This document shows, in pieces, positions 52,699 through 61,906 of a DNA stretch of 64,000 nt. Position 1 is the stretch's first letter. Each line of letters starts with the position of its first letter. The translations under genes and the position numbers were made by a program. Source of the DNA: Sedimentisphaerales bacterium (GTDB lineage: Bacteria > Planctomycetota > Phycisphaerae > Sedimentisphaerales > SM23-30). The stretch spans positions 62,001 to 126,000 of the forward strand of contig JANQJS010000002.1 of NCBI GenBank assembly GCA_028281535.1. Direction: 5' to 3'. The notes beneath the pieces were generated by a model. That model was not told the DNA's origin. It searched no databases and worked only from the letters and a program-made list of their open reading frames with translations.

Positions 52699-53945
52699 TG
52701 ACAGAAGATACGTTAGCAAAAGCCAGAAGTGTCAACGTTGGCCAGGGTGGCAAAGGGCTAATGGGGCTCGGCATCATACTAATATTATTAGGTGCTGTTT
52801 TAACCTTTATGCTTTTTAAAGCGGATAACAGTAATTCTCGCTTTGGCTACGCCTATCTTTGGGGCTATACCTGGGTATGGGCTCTGGTTTTAGGTAGTAT
52901 GTTTTTTGTGATCTTACATCATCTAAGTGGTGCTGTGTGGTCTGTTGTATTACGGCGTGTTGCTGAAATGTTTGCCCATCCCGTTTGTATACTAATTTTG
53001 GCGGTACTATTTATCCCAATAATTATGATCGGGAAATCACATGATATGCATCTGTTTCATTGGATGCATGTTTTGCCTGGTGAAGATTCCGTTTTAGATT
53101 TAAAAGCAGAATATCTTAATGTAGGCTTTTTCAATGGGAGAGCGATCGGATTTTTATTGTTGTGGTTTGTTTTGGGAATCGTTTTTGTGACTAAATCACT
53201 ACAGCAAGATGAAATGCAAGCCACCGAAGCGGTAACAGCAAAGCTCAGAACATGGGCACCCCTTGCGATGATTACCTTTGCTCTTACCATAACCTTTGCT
53301 TCATTCGATTGGTTAATGAGCCTTGAACCACATTGGTTTAGTACAATCTTTGGTGCATATATTTTTGCAGGAATGATTTTGACGTCGCTTTCTGTGATTG
53401 TCATTATGATTGTCTGGCTACGTTCTAAAGGCCAGTTAGGTAATGGAATTGTGACCAATGAACATTTATATAGTATTGGTTTGTTGATGTTTGCATTTAC
53501 CTGCTTCTGGGCTTACATGTGGTTCAGTCAGTTTATGCTGATTTGGTATGGTAACATTCCTGAAGAGACCATTTGGTTTACGAATCGTGGATGGGGGCCT
53601 GATGGTAATGCCAACTGGACGAATATGACTTGGGCGATCATGATTATTCGATTTGTGATTCCATTTTTCCTATTGATTAGTCGTCATGCGAAAATGGGGC
53701 CAAAACGTTTAGTCTTTGCGGGTTGCTTTATATTATTCGGTCAATTTCTCGATCTTTACTGGCTCATTATGCCATCACATGGCAGCTTTTATATGGATAA
53801 ACCATTATTCAATTTCCAAGACTTAGGGCCGGCCTTTTTAATGATTGGTCTCATAGGATGTTTTGCAGCTTGGTTTTTGAATAAATATCGTATGGTTGCT
53901 GTGGGCGATCCATTATTTGAAAAATCTTGTCATTTTCACTTGTAG
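52698..53945 (+). CDS. actF: Alternative complex III subunit ActF (NrfD-like)
   Basis: A 415-residue membrane protein with about ten helices, a shorter relative of ActC. The WGYTWVWALVLGSMFFVILHHLSGAVW-type start near 52-80 and the MSLEPHWFSTIFGAYIFAGM segment near 210-230 are characteristic of the second quinone-binding-like subunit. The stop-start overlap with actE suggests coupled translation. Together with ActC it forms the membrane arm of the complex. Confidence 0.92.
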   Translation: MTEDTLAKARSVNVGQGGKGLMGLGIILILLGAVLTFMLFKADNSNSRFGYAYLWGYTWVWALVLGSMFFVILHHLSGAVWSVVLRRVAEMFAHPVCILILAVLFIPIIMIGKSHDMHLFHWMHVLPGEDSVLDLKAEYLNVGFFNGRAIGFLLLWFVLGIVFVTKSLQQDEMQATEAVTAKLRTWAPLAMITFALTITFASFDWLMSLEPHWFSTIFGAYIFAGMILTSLSVIVIMIVWLRSKGQLGNGIVTNEHLYSIGLLMFAFTCFWAYMWFSQFMLIWYGNIPEETIWFTNRGWGPDGNANWTNMTWAIMIIRFVIPFFLLISRHAKMGPKRLVFAGCFILFGQFLDLYWLIMPSHGSFYMDKPLFNFQDLGPAFLMIGLIGCFAAWFLNKYRMVAVGDPLFEKSCHFHL

Positions 53946-53948
53946 AAA

Positions 53949-54929
53949 ATGCACATAATTAAATCAGGAATCGTATTTATACATATGATCAATAGCAAAA
54001 AAAATAGAATGCGGATAGTGGGGATACAAGCCGGGGGGGCCTGTATCGGTCTGCTTCTATTTATTCTAACATTCCAATCGATTTGCATGGCTAAGCCAGA
54101 ATTATCCGATCAAGTAAAGCAGCCTTTTGCAGGCATTGAGCCGAAATTAGGTGAACTGGTGCCATTGGATTTGACCTTCTATGATGAAGAAGGCCAGCCA
54201 GTCATTTTGAAAGATCTTATTGATGGTCCTACGGCGATAACTTTGGTCTATTACCGTTGTCCTGGGATATGTAATCCTTTATTAAACGAAATGTCCAGTG
54301 TAATGGATAAGGTAGTCAACGAATATGATATGATCGCTGGTAAAGATTATCGTCATTTGACTATTAGTTTTGATCCGTTAGAAAAAGATATCAAGGATCT
54401 TGCTAAAAATAAACGCACAGCGATGATGAAGCAATTGAAACATTCGATTGACCCATCTGGTTGGCGTTTTTTGACCGGTGATGCAGAGAATATCAAAAAA
54501 ATTACTGAGGCCGTTGGTTTTGGGTATATTCCAAACAACCAGGATTTTACTCATAAGGGTGCGGTGATCTTTTTGACAAAAGAGGGCAAAGTTGTTTGTT
54601 ATCTGGATGGTGGGGTAAAAGTGTCATCCATGTCACAAAATCCAAAGCCCAATATTTTACCGATGGAAGTAAAATTAGCTTTGGTCGATGCTTCTGAAGG
54701 TAATGTCAGAAACCTATTTAAAAAATTACAAGGATTATGTTATCAGTATAATGCAGAAAACAAATCCTATAGCATTAAAGTAAATCGTATTATTCTTGGA
54801 TTTGGTGTTTTAACGATTTTAGGTTTTGGCAGTGTGTTGGCGTTTGGTAAAGGGCGTCAAAAATCACAAGCCGAATTGAATCGTAAATTAAACCTACATC
54901 CAACTGAGGATGAAAACAAGAACGTGTAA
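53949..54929 (+). CDS. SCO1/SenC/PrrC-type copper chaperone
   Basis: SCO proteins deliver copper to the CuA site of cytochrome oxidase subunit II. The 326-residue protein has an N-terminal membrane anchor at about 22-46, a thioredoxin-like domain with the copper-binding CPGIC at 104-108 and a histidine in DFTHKGAV (His202), and an additional C-terminal helix at about 283-303. Start choice is uncertain because ATG codons at 53949, 53985 and 54009 all lack a strong ribosome site. Placed between actF and coxA, it belongs to assembly of the following oxidase. Confidence 0.9.
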   Translation: MHIIKSGIVFIHMINSKKNRMRIVGIQAGGACIGLLLFILTFQSICMAKPELSDQVKQPFAGIEPKLGELVPLDLTFYDEEGQPVILKDLIDGPTAITLVYYRCPGICNPLLNEMSSVMDKVVNEYDMIAGKDYRHLTISFDPLEKDIKDLAKNKRTAMMKQLKHSIDPSGWRFLTGDAENIKKITEAVGFGYIPNNQDFTHKGAVIFLTKEGKVVCYLDGGVKVSSMSQNPKPNILPMEVKLALVDASEGNVRNLFKKLQGLCYQYNAENKSYSIKVNRIILGFGVLTILGFGSVLAFGKGRQKSQAELNRKLNLHPTEDENKNV

Positions 54930-54986
54930 GTTCATTTGATAAGAACATATTAAAGTGTTCGAACTTGAATTAAGAGGTTAAAAATC

Positions 54987-56681
54987 ATGGCAAGTGATGC
55001 GGCAGTCGCCCACAAACAAGACTATGTCAATTTTTTCAACACCAAAAAAGGCATTATGTCCTGGGTTTGGACCATTGACCACAAGCGTATTGGCATTATG
55101 TATATGTGTGCTATTACGTTTTTCTTTCTTTTAGCAGTTTGCTTGGGACTATTGATTCGTGGTGAACTAATGGTTCCTAATGCCATGACAGATGGTAAAC
55201 CCTTTTTAGATGTCTTTAGTCCATTGTTTGGTGGTGTAACGGGCGGTGACCTATATAACCGAGTATTGACGTTACATGGCATCATCATGATCTTTCTGTT
55301 TATTATCCCCAGTATTCCAGCGATTTTTGGTAATTTTTTTCTACCGATTATGATTGGTGCTGATGATGTTGCATTTCCAAAGTTGAATTTATTGAGCTGG
55401 TATTGCTATGTATTAGGTGCCATCGTTGCTATTATTTCTGTGGCTGTTGGCGGCATTGATACTGGCTGGACCTTTTATGCTCCTTATAGTGCCAATACCA
55501 GTGCAAATCTATATTTGCCATTGACTGCAGCATTTATTTTGGGATGGTCATCGATTTTAACGGGAATCAATTTTGTGGTAACCATTCATCGATTACGTGT
55601 CAAAGAAATGGGCTGGTTTGAAATGCCATTATTCTGCTGGGCACTTTATGCGACATCATGGATTCAGGTTGTTGCAACGCCTGTCGTTGGTATTACCCTG
55701 ATTCTTTTAATGATGGAGCGATTTATGGGGATTGGAATTTTTGATCCTGCCAAAGGTGGCGATCCTGTCCTTTTCCAGCATATGTTCTGGATTTATTCTC
55801 ACCCAGCCGTATATATTATGATTTTGCCTGCAATGGGTGTGGTTTCAGAAATTATTCCTGTATTCAGTCGTAAAACAATTTTCGGTTATAAGTTTATCGC
55901 ATTTTCATCTATCGCGATTGCTTTAATTGGATCATTGGTATGGGCTCACCATATGTTTACTGCTGGTATGGCCTATGAAGCACGTGTGCTCTTTTCACTG
56001 CTAACGTTCTTTGTGGCTGTGCCCAGTGCGATTAAAGTATTTAACTGGATATTTACCATGTTTAGGGGATCAATCAAAATGGATCCTCCAATGGTTTTCG
56101 CAGTCATTTTTATTATCTTATTTAGTATTGGAGGTTTTTCCGGTTTGGTCAATGGAGCATTAGCCACCGATGTTCATATTCATGATACCTCCTTTGTGGT
56201 TGGCCACTTTCACTATGTGATGTTTGGTGGTACAGGGGTGATTTTCTTCGGTGCCATGCTTTATTGGTTCCCAAAAATGTTTGGCCGAATGTATAACAAA
56301 ACAATCATCAATATTTCAGCTATTATGTTTTTCGTTGGATTTAATACTTTATATGGTGGTATGAAACTGATGGGGCTTAATGGCATGCCTCGACGTTATG
56401 CCGATTATGTCGTTGAATATGCACAAATACAAAAAATATCGACACATGGATCCTGGCTGATGGTTGCTGGTATCTTTTTGATGTTTGGTACTTTATTTTA
56501 TTCCGTTTTCAAAGGTAAGAAAGCACCTGATAATCCATGGGGCGGAGCTACCCTGGAGTGGACGGTACAGACACCTCCACCATTATTGAACTTTGATGAA
56601 CAACCAGAGAATATTCGTGGTGCTTATGATTATCCTGAGGTTGTTGCAGAAGGCGAACCCAAGGAAACCGTTGGCGTGTAG
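54987..56681 (+). CDS. coxA: Cytochrome c oxidase subunit I
   Basis: The catalytic subunit of a heme-copper oxidase, 564 residues, about twelve helices. Ligands are visible: His97 (LTLHGI) and His409 for low-spin heme a, His272 for CuB with Tyr276 as the cross-linked tyrosine, His321-His322 for CuB, and His407 for heme a3. Helix VI reads YSHPAV at 270-275, the signature of A2-type oxidases, which lack the glutamate of the A1 XGHPEV form. GAGG precedes the ATG. It is part of the same plus-strand run as the act genes. Confidence 0.97.
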   Translation: MASDAAVAHKQDYVNFFNTKKGIMSWVWTIDHKRIGIMYMCAITFFFLLAVCLGLLIRGELMVPNAMTDGKPFLDVFSPLFGGVTGGDLYNRVLTLHGIIMIFLFIIPSIPAIFGNFFLPIMIGADDVAFPKLNLLSWYCYVLGAIVAIISVAVGGIDTGWTFYAPYSANTSANLYLPLTAAFILGWSSILTGINFVVTIHRLRVKEMGWFEMPLFCWALYATSWIQVVATPVVGITLILLMMERFMGIGIFDPAKGGDPVLFQHMFWIYSHPAVYIMILPAMGVVSEIIPVFSRKTIFGYKFIAFSSIAIALIGSLVWAHHMFTAGMAYEARVLFSLLTFFVAVPSAIKVFNWIFTMFRGSIKMDPPMVFAVIFIILFSIGGFSGLVNGALATDVHIHDTSFVVGHFHYVMFGGTGVIFFGAMLYWFPKMFGRMYNKTIINISAIMFFVGFNTLYGGMKLMGLNGMPRRYADYVVEYAQIQKISTHGSWLMVAGIFLMFGTLFYSVFKGKKAPDNPWGGATLEWTVQTPPPLLNFDEQPENIRGAYDYPEVVAEGEPKETVGV

Positions 56682-56762
56682 ACGTTCTGTAGGAATGTTT
56701 AGCGTCTAATATTAATAAAACTACATATAGATCAAACTAACATAGTTTGGGATGAGTGTAAA

Positions 56763-57422
56763 ATGACAGATTTGAGTGCACATAGTGATTTAGAGCATGG
56801 TGGCCATGAAATTCATTACGATCCGGAAGGATGTAAGATAGGATTTTGGCTCTTTCTCTTTACCGAAGTCTTTTTGTTTGGCATGTTGTTTATTGCTTTT
56901 GGCGTTTATCTAACAGGATATAAAGCTGATTTTCAAGCAAGCTCAGCGATGCTGGATGTAAAGATGGGTGGGATTAATACATTAGTCCTATTAACAAGTA
57001 GTTTAACGATGGCTTTAGCCATTCGAGCAGTACAAGTGGACAAAAAAGGCCAAAGTCTATTTTTGATGCTTGTTACCATTGGATTTGCTGTTGTTTTTTG
57101 TGTCATTAAGTATTTTGAATGGACACACAAATTTCATACTGGAATTCATCTTGGATCAGCGGAAACATTTGGGGTTCCATCCGTATTAACGGATATGCCT
57201 CGTGGCCAGCAACTCTATTTTGGATTGTATTATGTCATGACAGGCTTTCATGCTTTCCACGTTTTAGTTGGAAGTATTCTGATTATGGTGGCCATGTATT
57301 ATGTTGCAAATGGTAAGGTCAACAAGGATCGTATTACGTTGATTGAAAATGCTGGATTGTTCTGGCACTTGGTAGACCTTGTATGGATTTATTTATTCCC
57401 ATTATTTTATTTGATAAAGTAG
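56763..57422 (+). CDS. coxC: Cytochrome c oxidase subunit III
   Basis: A 219-residue membrane protein with about five helices. GFWLFLFTEVFLFGMLFIAF near 27-46, the FEWTHKFHTGIH stretch near 118 and the closing GLFWHLVDLVWIYLFPLFYL near 198-217 are typical of subunit III, which stabilises the oxidase near its proton entry. It follows coxA by 81 bp. Confidence 0.94.
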   Translation: MTDLSAHSDLEHGGHEIHYDPEGCKIGFWLFLFTEVFLFGMLFIAFGVYLTGYKADFQASSAMLDVKMGGINTLVLLTSSLTMALAIRAVQVDKKGQSLFLMLVTIGFAVVFCVIKYFEWTHKFHTGIHLGSAETFGVPSVLTDMPRGQQLYFGLYYVMTGFHAFHVLVGSILIMVAMYYVANGKVNKDRITLIENAGLFWHLVDLVWIYLFPLFYLIK

Positions 57423-57434
57423 AGCGAGATTAAC

Positions 57435-57731
57435 ATGTCAGATCATGCACATGAAGAACATCATATAATGCCCATTAAGACCTATATCTTAGTATGGGTG
57501 GCACTCTTATTTTTAACTGGAATTACCATTGGGGCCAGTTATGTGAATATGTATAAGTTTACCGTGTTCACAGCCTTTTTTATTGCAACGATTAAAGTAA
57601 CGCTTGTGTTGCTTTATTTCATGCATATTCGATATGAAAAACCTCTGTATACATGGATGATCGTAGCGGTACTCATAACGTATGGTATCTTTATTGGTTT
57701 AACGTATGCAGATTATCAGTTTAGGTGGTAA
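57435..57731 (+). CDS. Cytochrome c oxidase subunit IV
   Basis: A 98-residue protein with three membrane helices (about 17-36, 42-64 and 72-92) of the prokaryotic subunit IV type; the ATIKVTLVLLYFMHIRYEKPL motif near 47-67 is diagnostic. Its histidine-rich N-terminus (HAHEEHH) is short. It lies 12 bp after subunit III and 6 bp before subunit II. Confidence 0.92.
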   Translation: MSDHAHEEHHIMPIKTYILVWVALLFLTGITIGASYVNMYKFTVFTAFFIATIKVTLVLLYFMHIRYEKPLYTWMIVAVLITYGIFIGLTYADYQFRW

Positions 57732-57737
57732 AAAATA

Positions 57738-58847
57738 ATGATTTTGGCTACAACAGGATTGTCAAGTTTATCTGATACTGCCCGCGAGGTAGATCATGCA
57801 TTTTATTTAATCGGTGTGGCGAGTGCCATCATGATGGCGATGATCGTTTTGTTTGTGCTCTACTGCATTGTCAAGTTTCGACGATCTACGACACCAACTG
57901 CATCACAGTTTCATGGTAATAGTGTGGTTGAGATCATTTGTTTAATTGTACCTACTACCATTGTTATGTGGATGTTTTGGGTTGGTTTTAAACCATTTCA
58001 TACCATGCGTACCCCGCCAAAAGATGCGAAGATTATTGAAGTGACAGGTATGCAGTGGAACTGGAGTTTTTATTATCCTGATTATGATGTGACGGATTCC
58101 AAATTAACCTTAAAAGGTGGCGAACCTGTTAAGTTTTTGATGCGATCAAAAGATAATGATGTACTTCATAGTTTGTATTTACCAGATTTTCGCTTAAAAG
58201 AAGATTGTATGCCTGGCAAAACCACCACGATGTGGTTGCAACCAGATATGCCAACAACCAATGAACGCCCCACCTATAATGTTTTCTGTGCCGAATTTTG
58301 TGGCAAAGATCACGCTGCGATGATTACCACGGCAACGATTTTGACGCCGGATGAATATGATCAATGGGTTGCGGCAAAAATTGCTGATAAGAATAAGCCA
58401 GTGGTTTTGGATGTTGCGATGAATCCAGAGTCTCAGGATATTTTGGATCGTAAAGCAGAAACATTGTATAAAACGCATTGTATATCTTGCCATGGAGCAA
58501 ATGGACAGGGGCAAATTGAAACGGCCATACCAAATGCTCGTAATTTCACCACATTGGCAGATTGGAAGCAGGGCAGTAAGTTAACCGATATCTTTAACAC
58601 TCTGGGATCAGGTGTAGCTGGTACGCAGATGGCATCTTATAGTCATTTACCGGCTTGGGATCGTTTTGCTTTAATGCACTATGTTGCATCGTTTTATAAA
58701 GGCGATCGTCCTGAATATACCAAAGAAGACCTGGCATTGATTCAGGAAAAATGGTTGAATCAGCAGGATGGGCCTAAGAAGACGATACCCGTGGATGATG
58801 CGATTGAAGCGATGATCCAGGATGCACAGGTATCTAAATTAAACTAA
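57738..58847 (+). CDS. coxB: Cytochrome c oxidase subunit II with fused cytochrome c (caa3 type)
   Basis: A 369-residue protein with two membrane helices (about 22-46 and 63-84), a cupredoxin domain and a C-terminal cytochrome c. CuA ligands are visible: a histidine in DVLHSLY near 143, Cys184, Glu186, Cys188, His192 and Met195 in CAEFCGKDHAAM. The heme site CISCH is at 248-252. The fused heme domain makes this a caa3-type enzyme that may take electrons straight from alternative complex III. Subunit II usually comes before subunit I; here it is last of the oxidase genes. Confidence 0.95.
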   Translation: MILATTGLSSLSDTAREVDHAFYLIGVASAIMMAMIVLFVLYCIVKFRRSTTPTASQFHGNSVVEIICLIVPTTIVMWMFWVGFKPFHTMRTPPKDAKIIEVTGMQWNWSFYYPDYDVTDSKLTLKGGEPVKFLMRSKDNDVLHSLYLPDFRLKEDCMPGKTTTMWLQPDMPTTNERPTYNVFCAEFCGKDHAAMITTATILTPDEYDQWVAAKIADKNKPVVLDVAMNPESQDILDRKAETLYKTHCISCHGANGQGQIETAIPNARNFTTLADWKQGSKLTDIFNTLGSGVAGTQMASYSHLPAWDRFALMHYVASFYKGDRPEYTKEDLALIQEKWLNQQDGPKKTIPVDDAIEAMIQDAQVSKLN

Positions 58848-58870
58848 AGTAATACAAAGACCGTTCAATC

Positions 58871-59791
58871 ATGCAGGCAAATATTGGAGAAAACAGCCAG
58901 CTGGTAGATGCACAAAAATCCAAAGGGATGATCTATTGGCTGAAAATGATCATGGAGCTTGGTCGTGCTAAGCTGGTGATTGCGGTAACTTTATCGGGGG
59001 TCATGGGGTATTTCCTATTTGCAAAACGTTTTGATTGGGAAGTCTTATTACCTATTTTAGGTATTTTCTGGTTAGGCTGTGGTTGTAGTGCTTTAAATCA
59101 GATCCAGGAAATCAAAACAGATGCAATTATGACTCGAACGCGCAATCGTCCTTTGCCTTCTGGGCGGATGGAGCTTGCGGTAGGGTGGTTTTGGACGTTA
59201 GTAATGATTTTTACCGGGGTCTATTTTCTCGCGTCTATTGAGCATCATACCTATGTCATTTTACTCATGGCACTGTTTACCTTGATTTGGTACAACGGAT
59301 TTTATACTTATCTGAAGGGTGTTTCTGCCTTTGCTGTTATTCCTGGTGCATTATTGGGTGTGATCCCTCCCATGATTGGATGGTGTGCTGCAGGTGGTAT
59401 GTGGTGGGATGCCAATATTATGATGGTGGCCGTATACTTTTTCGTTTGGCAAATTCCACATTTCTGGTTATTGATGATGATGCGGGGCAATGAATATGAA
59501 AATGCAGGGTTGGCAAGCATCACCAAGGTTTTTTCCACTGAACAATTTTATCGCATTACATTTGTCTGGTTGGTAGCAACTGCACTCCTTGGTTTTTGTA
59601 CAGCTTTTTATCTGCAAGCGAAATTGCCATGGATGATTGCTATTGTGATTAGCTCTGTGTGGCTGATTGTTGGTTCTCTGGATTTTCTTAGAGGTAAAGC
59701 TGAATCCAAGTCGCTTAAGCCTGCATTTCTTCGCTGTGTATTTTATAATGTACTTTTTATGCTTTTTCTAACGATAGATGCTTTGACTTAA
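58871..59791 (+). CDS. ctaB: Protoheme IX farnesyltransferase (heme O synthase)
   Basis: CtaB/CyoE adds a farnesyl group to heme b to give heme O, the precursor of heme A. The 306-residue protein has about nine helices and the UbiA-family active site: NQIQEIKTD near 76-84, then TRTRNRPLPSG near 88-98, and YTYLKGVSAFAVIPGALLG near 146-164. The first aspartate of the usual NxxxDxxxD is Glu here. It closes the plus-strand respiratory run. The heme A synthase gene ctaA is not in the window. Confidence 0.94.
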   Translation: MQANIGENSQLVDAQKSKGMIYWLKMIMELGRAKLVIAVTLSGVMGYFLFAKRFDWEVLLPILGIFWLGCGCSALNQIQEIKTDAIMTRTRNRPLPSGRMELAVGWFWTLVMIFTGVYFLASIEHHTYVILLMALFTLIWYNGFYTYLKGVSAFAVIPGALLGVIPPMIGWCAAGGMWWDANIMMVAVYFFVWQIPHFWLLMMMRGNEYENAGLASITKVFSTEQFYRITFVWLVATALLGFCTAFYLQAKLPWMIAIVISSVWLIVGSLDFLRGKAESKSLKPAFLRCVFYNVLFMLFLTIDALT

Positions 59792-59929
59792 TTGCGTTAT
59801 CATTTGCAATGACTCAAAGGACATGAGATTATTTATCGTTATTGGGGAAGATCATTTCTAGTTCACTCACCACTAAAAAGTGATCTGAAGAATCATTAGA
59901 TAACACATGACTAAATGTTATATAATATG

Positions 59930-59969
59930 ATAATAATCATTAGGGGATAATACTGAGTATGGTTATTAT
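59930..59969. terminator. Possible terminator between ctaB and ccsA
   Basis: ATAATAATCAT pairs with ATGGTTATTAT over 11 bp (one G-U) across an 18-base loop, with AT-rich flanks, in the 210-bp gap between two convergent genes. It is AT-rich and thus a weak call. The rest of 59792-60001 shows no gene. Confidence 0.35.
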
Positions 59970-60001
59970 TTATATTGTCGGATAATTGGGGCGAGAACAT
60001 T

Positions 60002-61906
60002 TCAAGTTTGAGTTGTCAGGTTTGATTTTTGGGTCGTTTCATTTAGTTTTATCACAATGAATCCAACGAAAGCGATAGAGATTTCAATGATGCTGAAGAT
60101 TAAGATGTTCAAACCAATCTGGCTTTCAGTGAAACCATAATTATGTAAGCCAACGCTTAATAAGTTAACGCCAAACCATGCTAAAGCGACACAAATATTG
60201 CCAAGGACTAATCCCGCTGCAAAGCCAGGGCCTCTAAGGATTCCGGTAAGCCTGCCATGGGTTAACATTAAAAGCCAGAGTACAATTAGCATTGCTCCAT
60301 TTTCCTTTGGATCCCAGCCCCAGAAGCGTCCCCAGGATTGATCTGCCCAGATGCCACCTAAGATTGTGCCAAGGGTCGTAAAAAAAAGTGAAACCAATGT
60401 TGCACCCACAGCGTTTTTATACATGAGGTCGATTAGTTTTTTATTTCCTGGTTTAAAGATGGCTATGGCCAGGTAGGCATGCCCAATAAGGCCAGCAACA
60501 AATGTCGTTCCGTAACCAATTACAATCGTAACTACATGCGTCGAGAGCCAGAAGTTGGAATCCAAAACAGCTACGAGCATTCCCATGGTATCACCTTCAA
60601 TAGAAAATTTGATTCCTATGAATTGGAGGATAACCCCTGCGGAGCAAGCTAGAAAAGTTCCAAGTGTATTTCTTTGACGCCATTCAATGATTAAGCCAAA
60701 GATAACGATGACCGCACCGACAAAAATAATAGATTCATATAATGTCGATACAGGCGGGCGGTTGCGGATGATCATTCGCAATATGATTCCAGTAACATGA
60801 AGTATTGCACTAAGGCTGACGGTTGTAACACTAAGTCCGAAGATAAATTTTTTACCGCTTAACCAGTAGATTAATAGTAGTAAGAAAGTGAGTATATAAA
60901 GAGCCAGGCTCCAAGTAAAAAGATCCAATTTGTAAAATAACACTTCTAGATCAATGTTCTTTTTGTAGGGGATGCTGGATTTAAATGCATTAAGTTGAGT
61001 TTCAAATTTTTCGTAATTTTTAAAATGGAAATTTGTGACACATGTTTGTAAATCTGCAAGATAAGCAAGTTGAGTGTCTGTAAAATTGCCATTAACATGT
61101 TCCCATGGAGCAACCCATTGATTATTTACTGGATCTGAATCTGGGGGGATGATTTTTAAAACAATACTTTCCTGGTCACCTAGCTTTTTAGATAGGTAGA
61201 ATTGAAGGTTTTGAATGGCTTTATCTTTTTCCGTAAATGAGTTACTATCTTTTTCGTTAAGTTGTATAAGTAACTGTCGCAATTTTGCAGTTTTTGGCAG
61301 AAAATCATACATACTAACTTGATTACGGTCGAAGCCAAGTTCCTGTACCAATTCAGGGTTGTCAATCGGTATGTCAGGGATTAAGCAGGTAAAACTACGA
61401 CAGATATCAAGAAAGGCAAATGATTTAAAATAGAGTGCGGCAAGCTGTTTTTCTGTTGGTTCACGTTCTGCTTGAGGTTTGATTAAAATCTTTTGAAGCA
61501 TATCACGATTTGATTCTATTCCCTCAATGATTTGGGAGAATGAATAGGTATGCTTGTTTACTAAATCAACTTCGATACCTAGTGCCTCAACGACTTTATT
61601 ATTCCTGATTTTGAAAATCTTTTCGTTAAATGCCGTAAATGGATCGAACATCGATCCAATGAGCCATTCGATGGCAGATTTATTTTTCAGGCTGGATTTT
61701 TCTGAAAAAAGCAGGAGTTGATTTCTGGCGAATGTGTCGAGTGGTTTCAATCTGCCTTCATGCTGAATGACGATATTCGCAAAAATGTCTATGTCTACTG
61801 TGTCACTGGCAGGGCTAGCTATATTTTCTTGTGCTTGTAATGTATGCCCCGATAAGGCAACGGATAATAGACTAAACATTAAAACAATTTTTAGAGTGTA
61901 CTTCAT
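60002..61906 (-). CDS. ccsA: Cytochrome c biogenesis protein CcsA (system II heme handler)
   Basis: CcsA with ResB exports heme and attaches it to CxxCH sites. The 634-residue protein has a signal peptide (about 1-25), a 300-residue periplasmic segment, then about nine helices. The heme-handling WGRFWGWDPKENGAM motif lies near 522-537, and membrane histidines in helices near 370-500 are candidates for heme binding. It overlaps resB by four bases. It would mature ActA, ActE and the coxB heme domain, all coded facing it. The extra-long periplasmic N-terminus resembles the ResB-CcsA form of Bacteroidetes and planctomycetes. Confidence 0.9.
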   Translation of the reverse strand: MKYTLKIVLMFSLLSVALSGHTLQAQENIASPASDTVDIDIFANIVIQHEGRLKPLDTFARNQLLLFSEKSSLKNKSAIEWLIGSMFDPFTAFNEKIFKIRNNKVVEALGIEVDLVNKHTYSFSQIIEGIESNRDMLQKILIKPQAEREPTEKQLAALYFKSFAFLDICRSFTCLIPDIPIDNPELVQELGFDRNQVSMYDFLPKTAKLRQLLIQLNEKDSNSFTEKDKAIQNLQFYLSKKLGDQESIVLKIIPPDSDPVNNQWVAPWEHVNGNFTDTQLAYLADLQTCVTNFHFKNYEKFETQLNAFKSSIPYKKNIDLEVLFYKLDLFTWSLALYILTFLLLLIYWLSGKKFIFGLSVTTVSLSAILHVTGIILRMIIRNRPPVSTLYESIIFVGAVIVIFGLIIEWRQRNTLGTFLACSAGVILQFIGIKFSIEGDTMGMLVAVLDSNFWLSTHVVTIVIGYGTTFVAGLIGHAYLAIAIFKPGNKKLIDLMYKNAVGATLVSLFFTTLGTILGGIWADQSWGRFWGWDPKENGAMLIVLWLLMLTHGRLTGILRGPGFAAGLVLGNICVALAWFGVNLLSVGLHNYGFTESQIGLNILIFSIIEISIAFVGFIVIKLNETTQKSNLTTQT

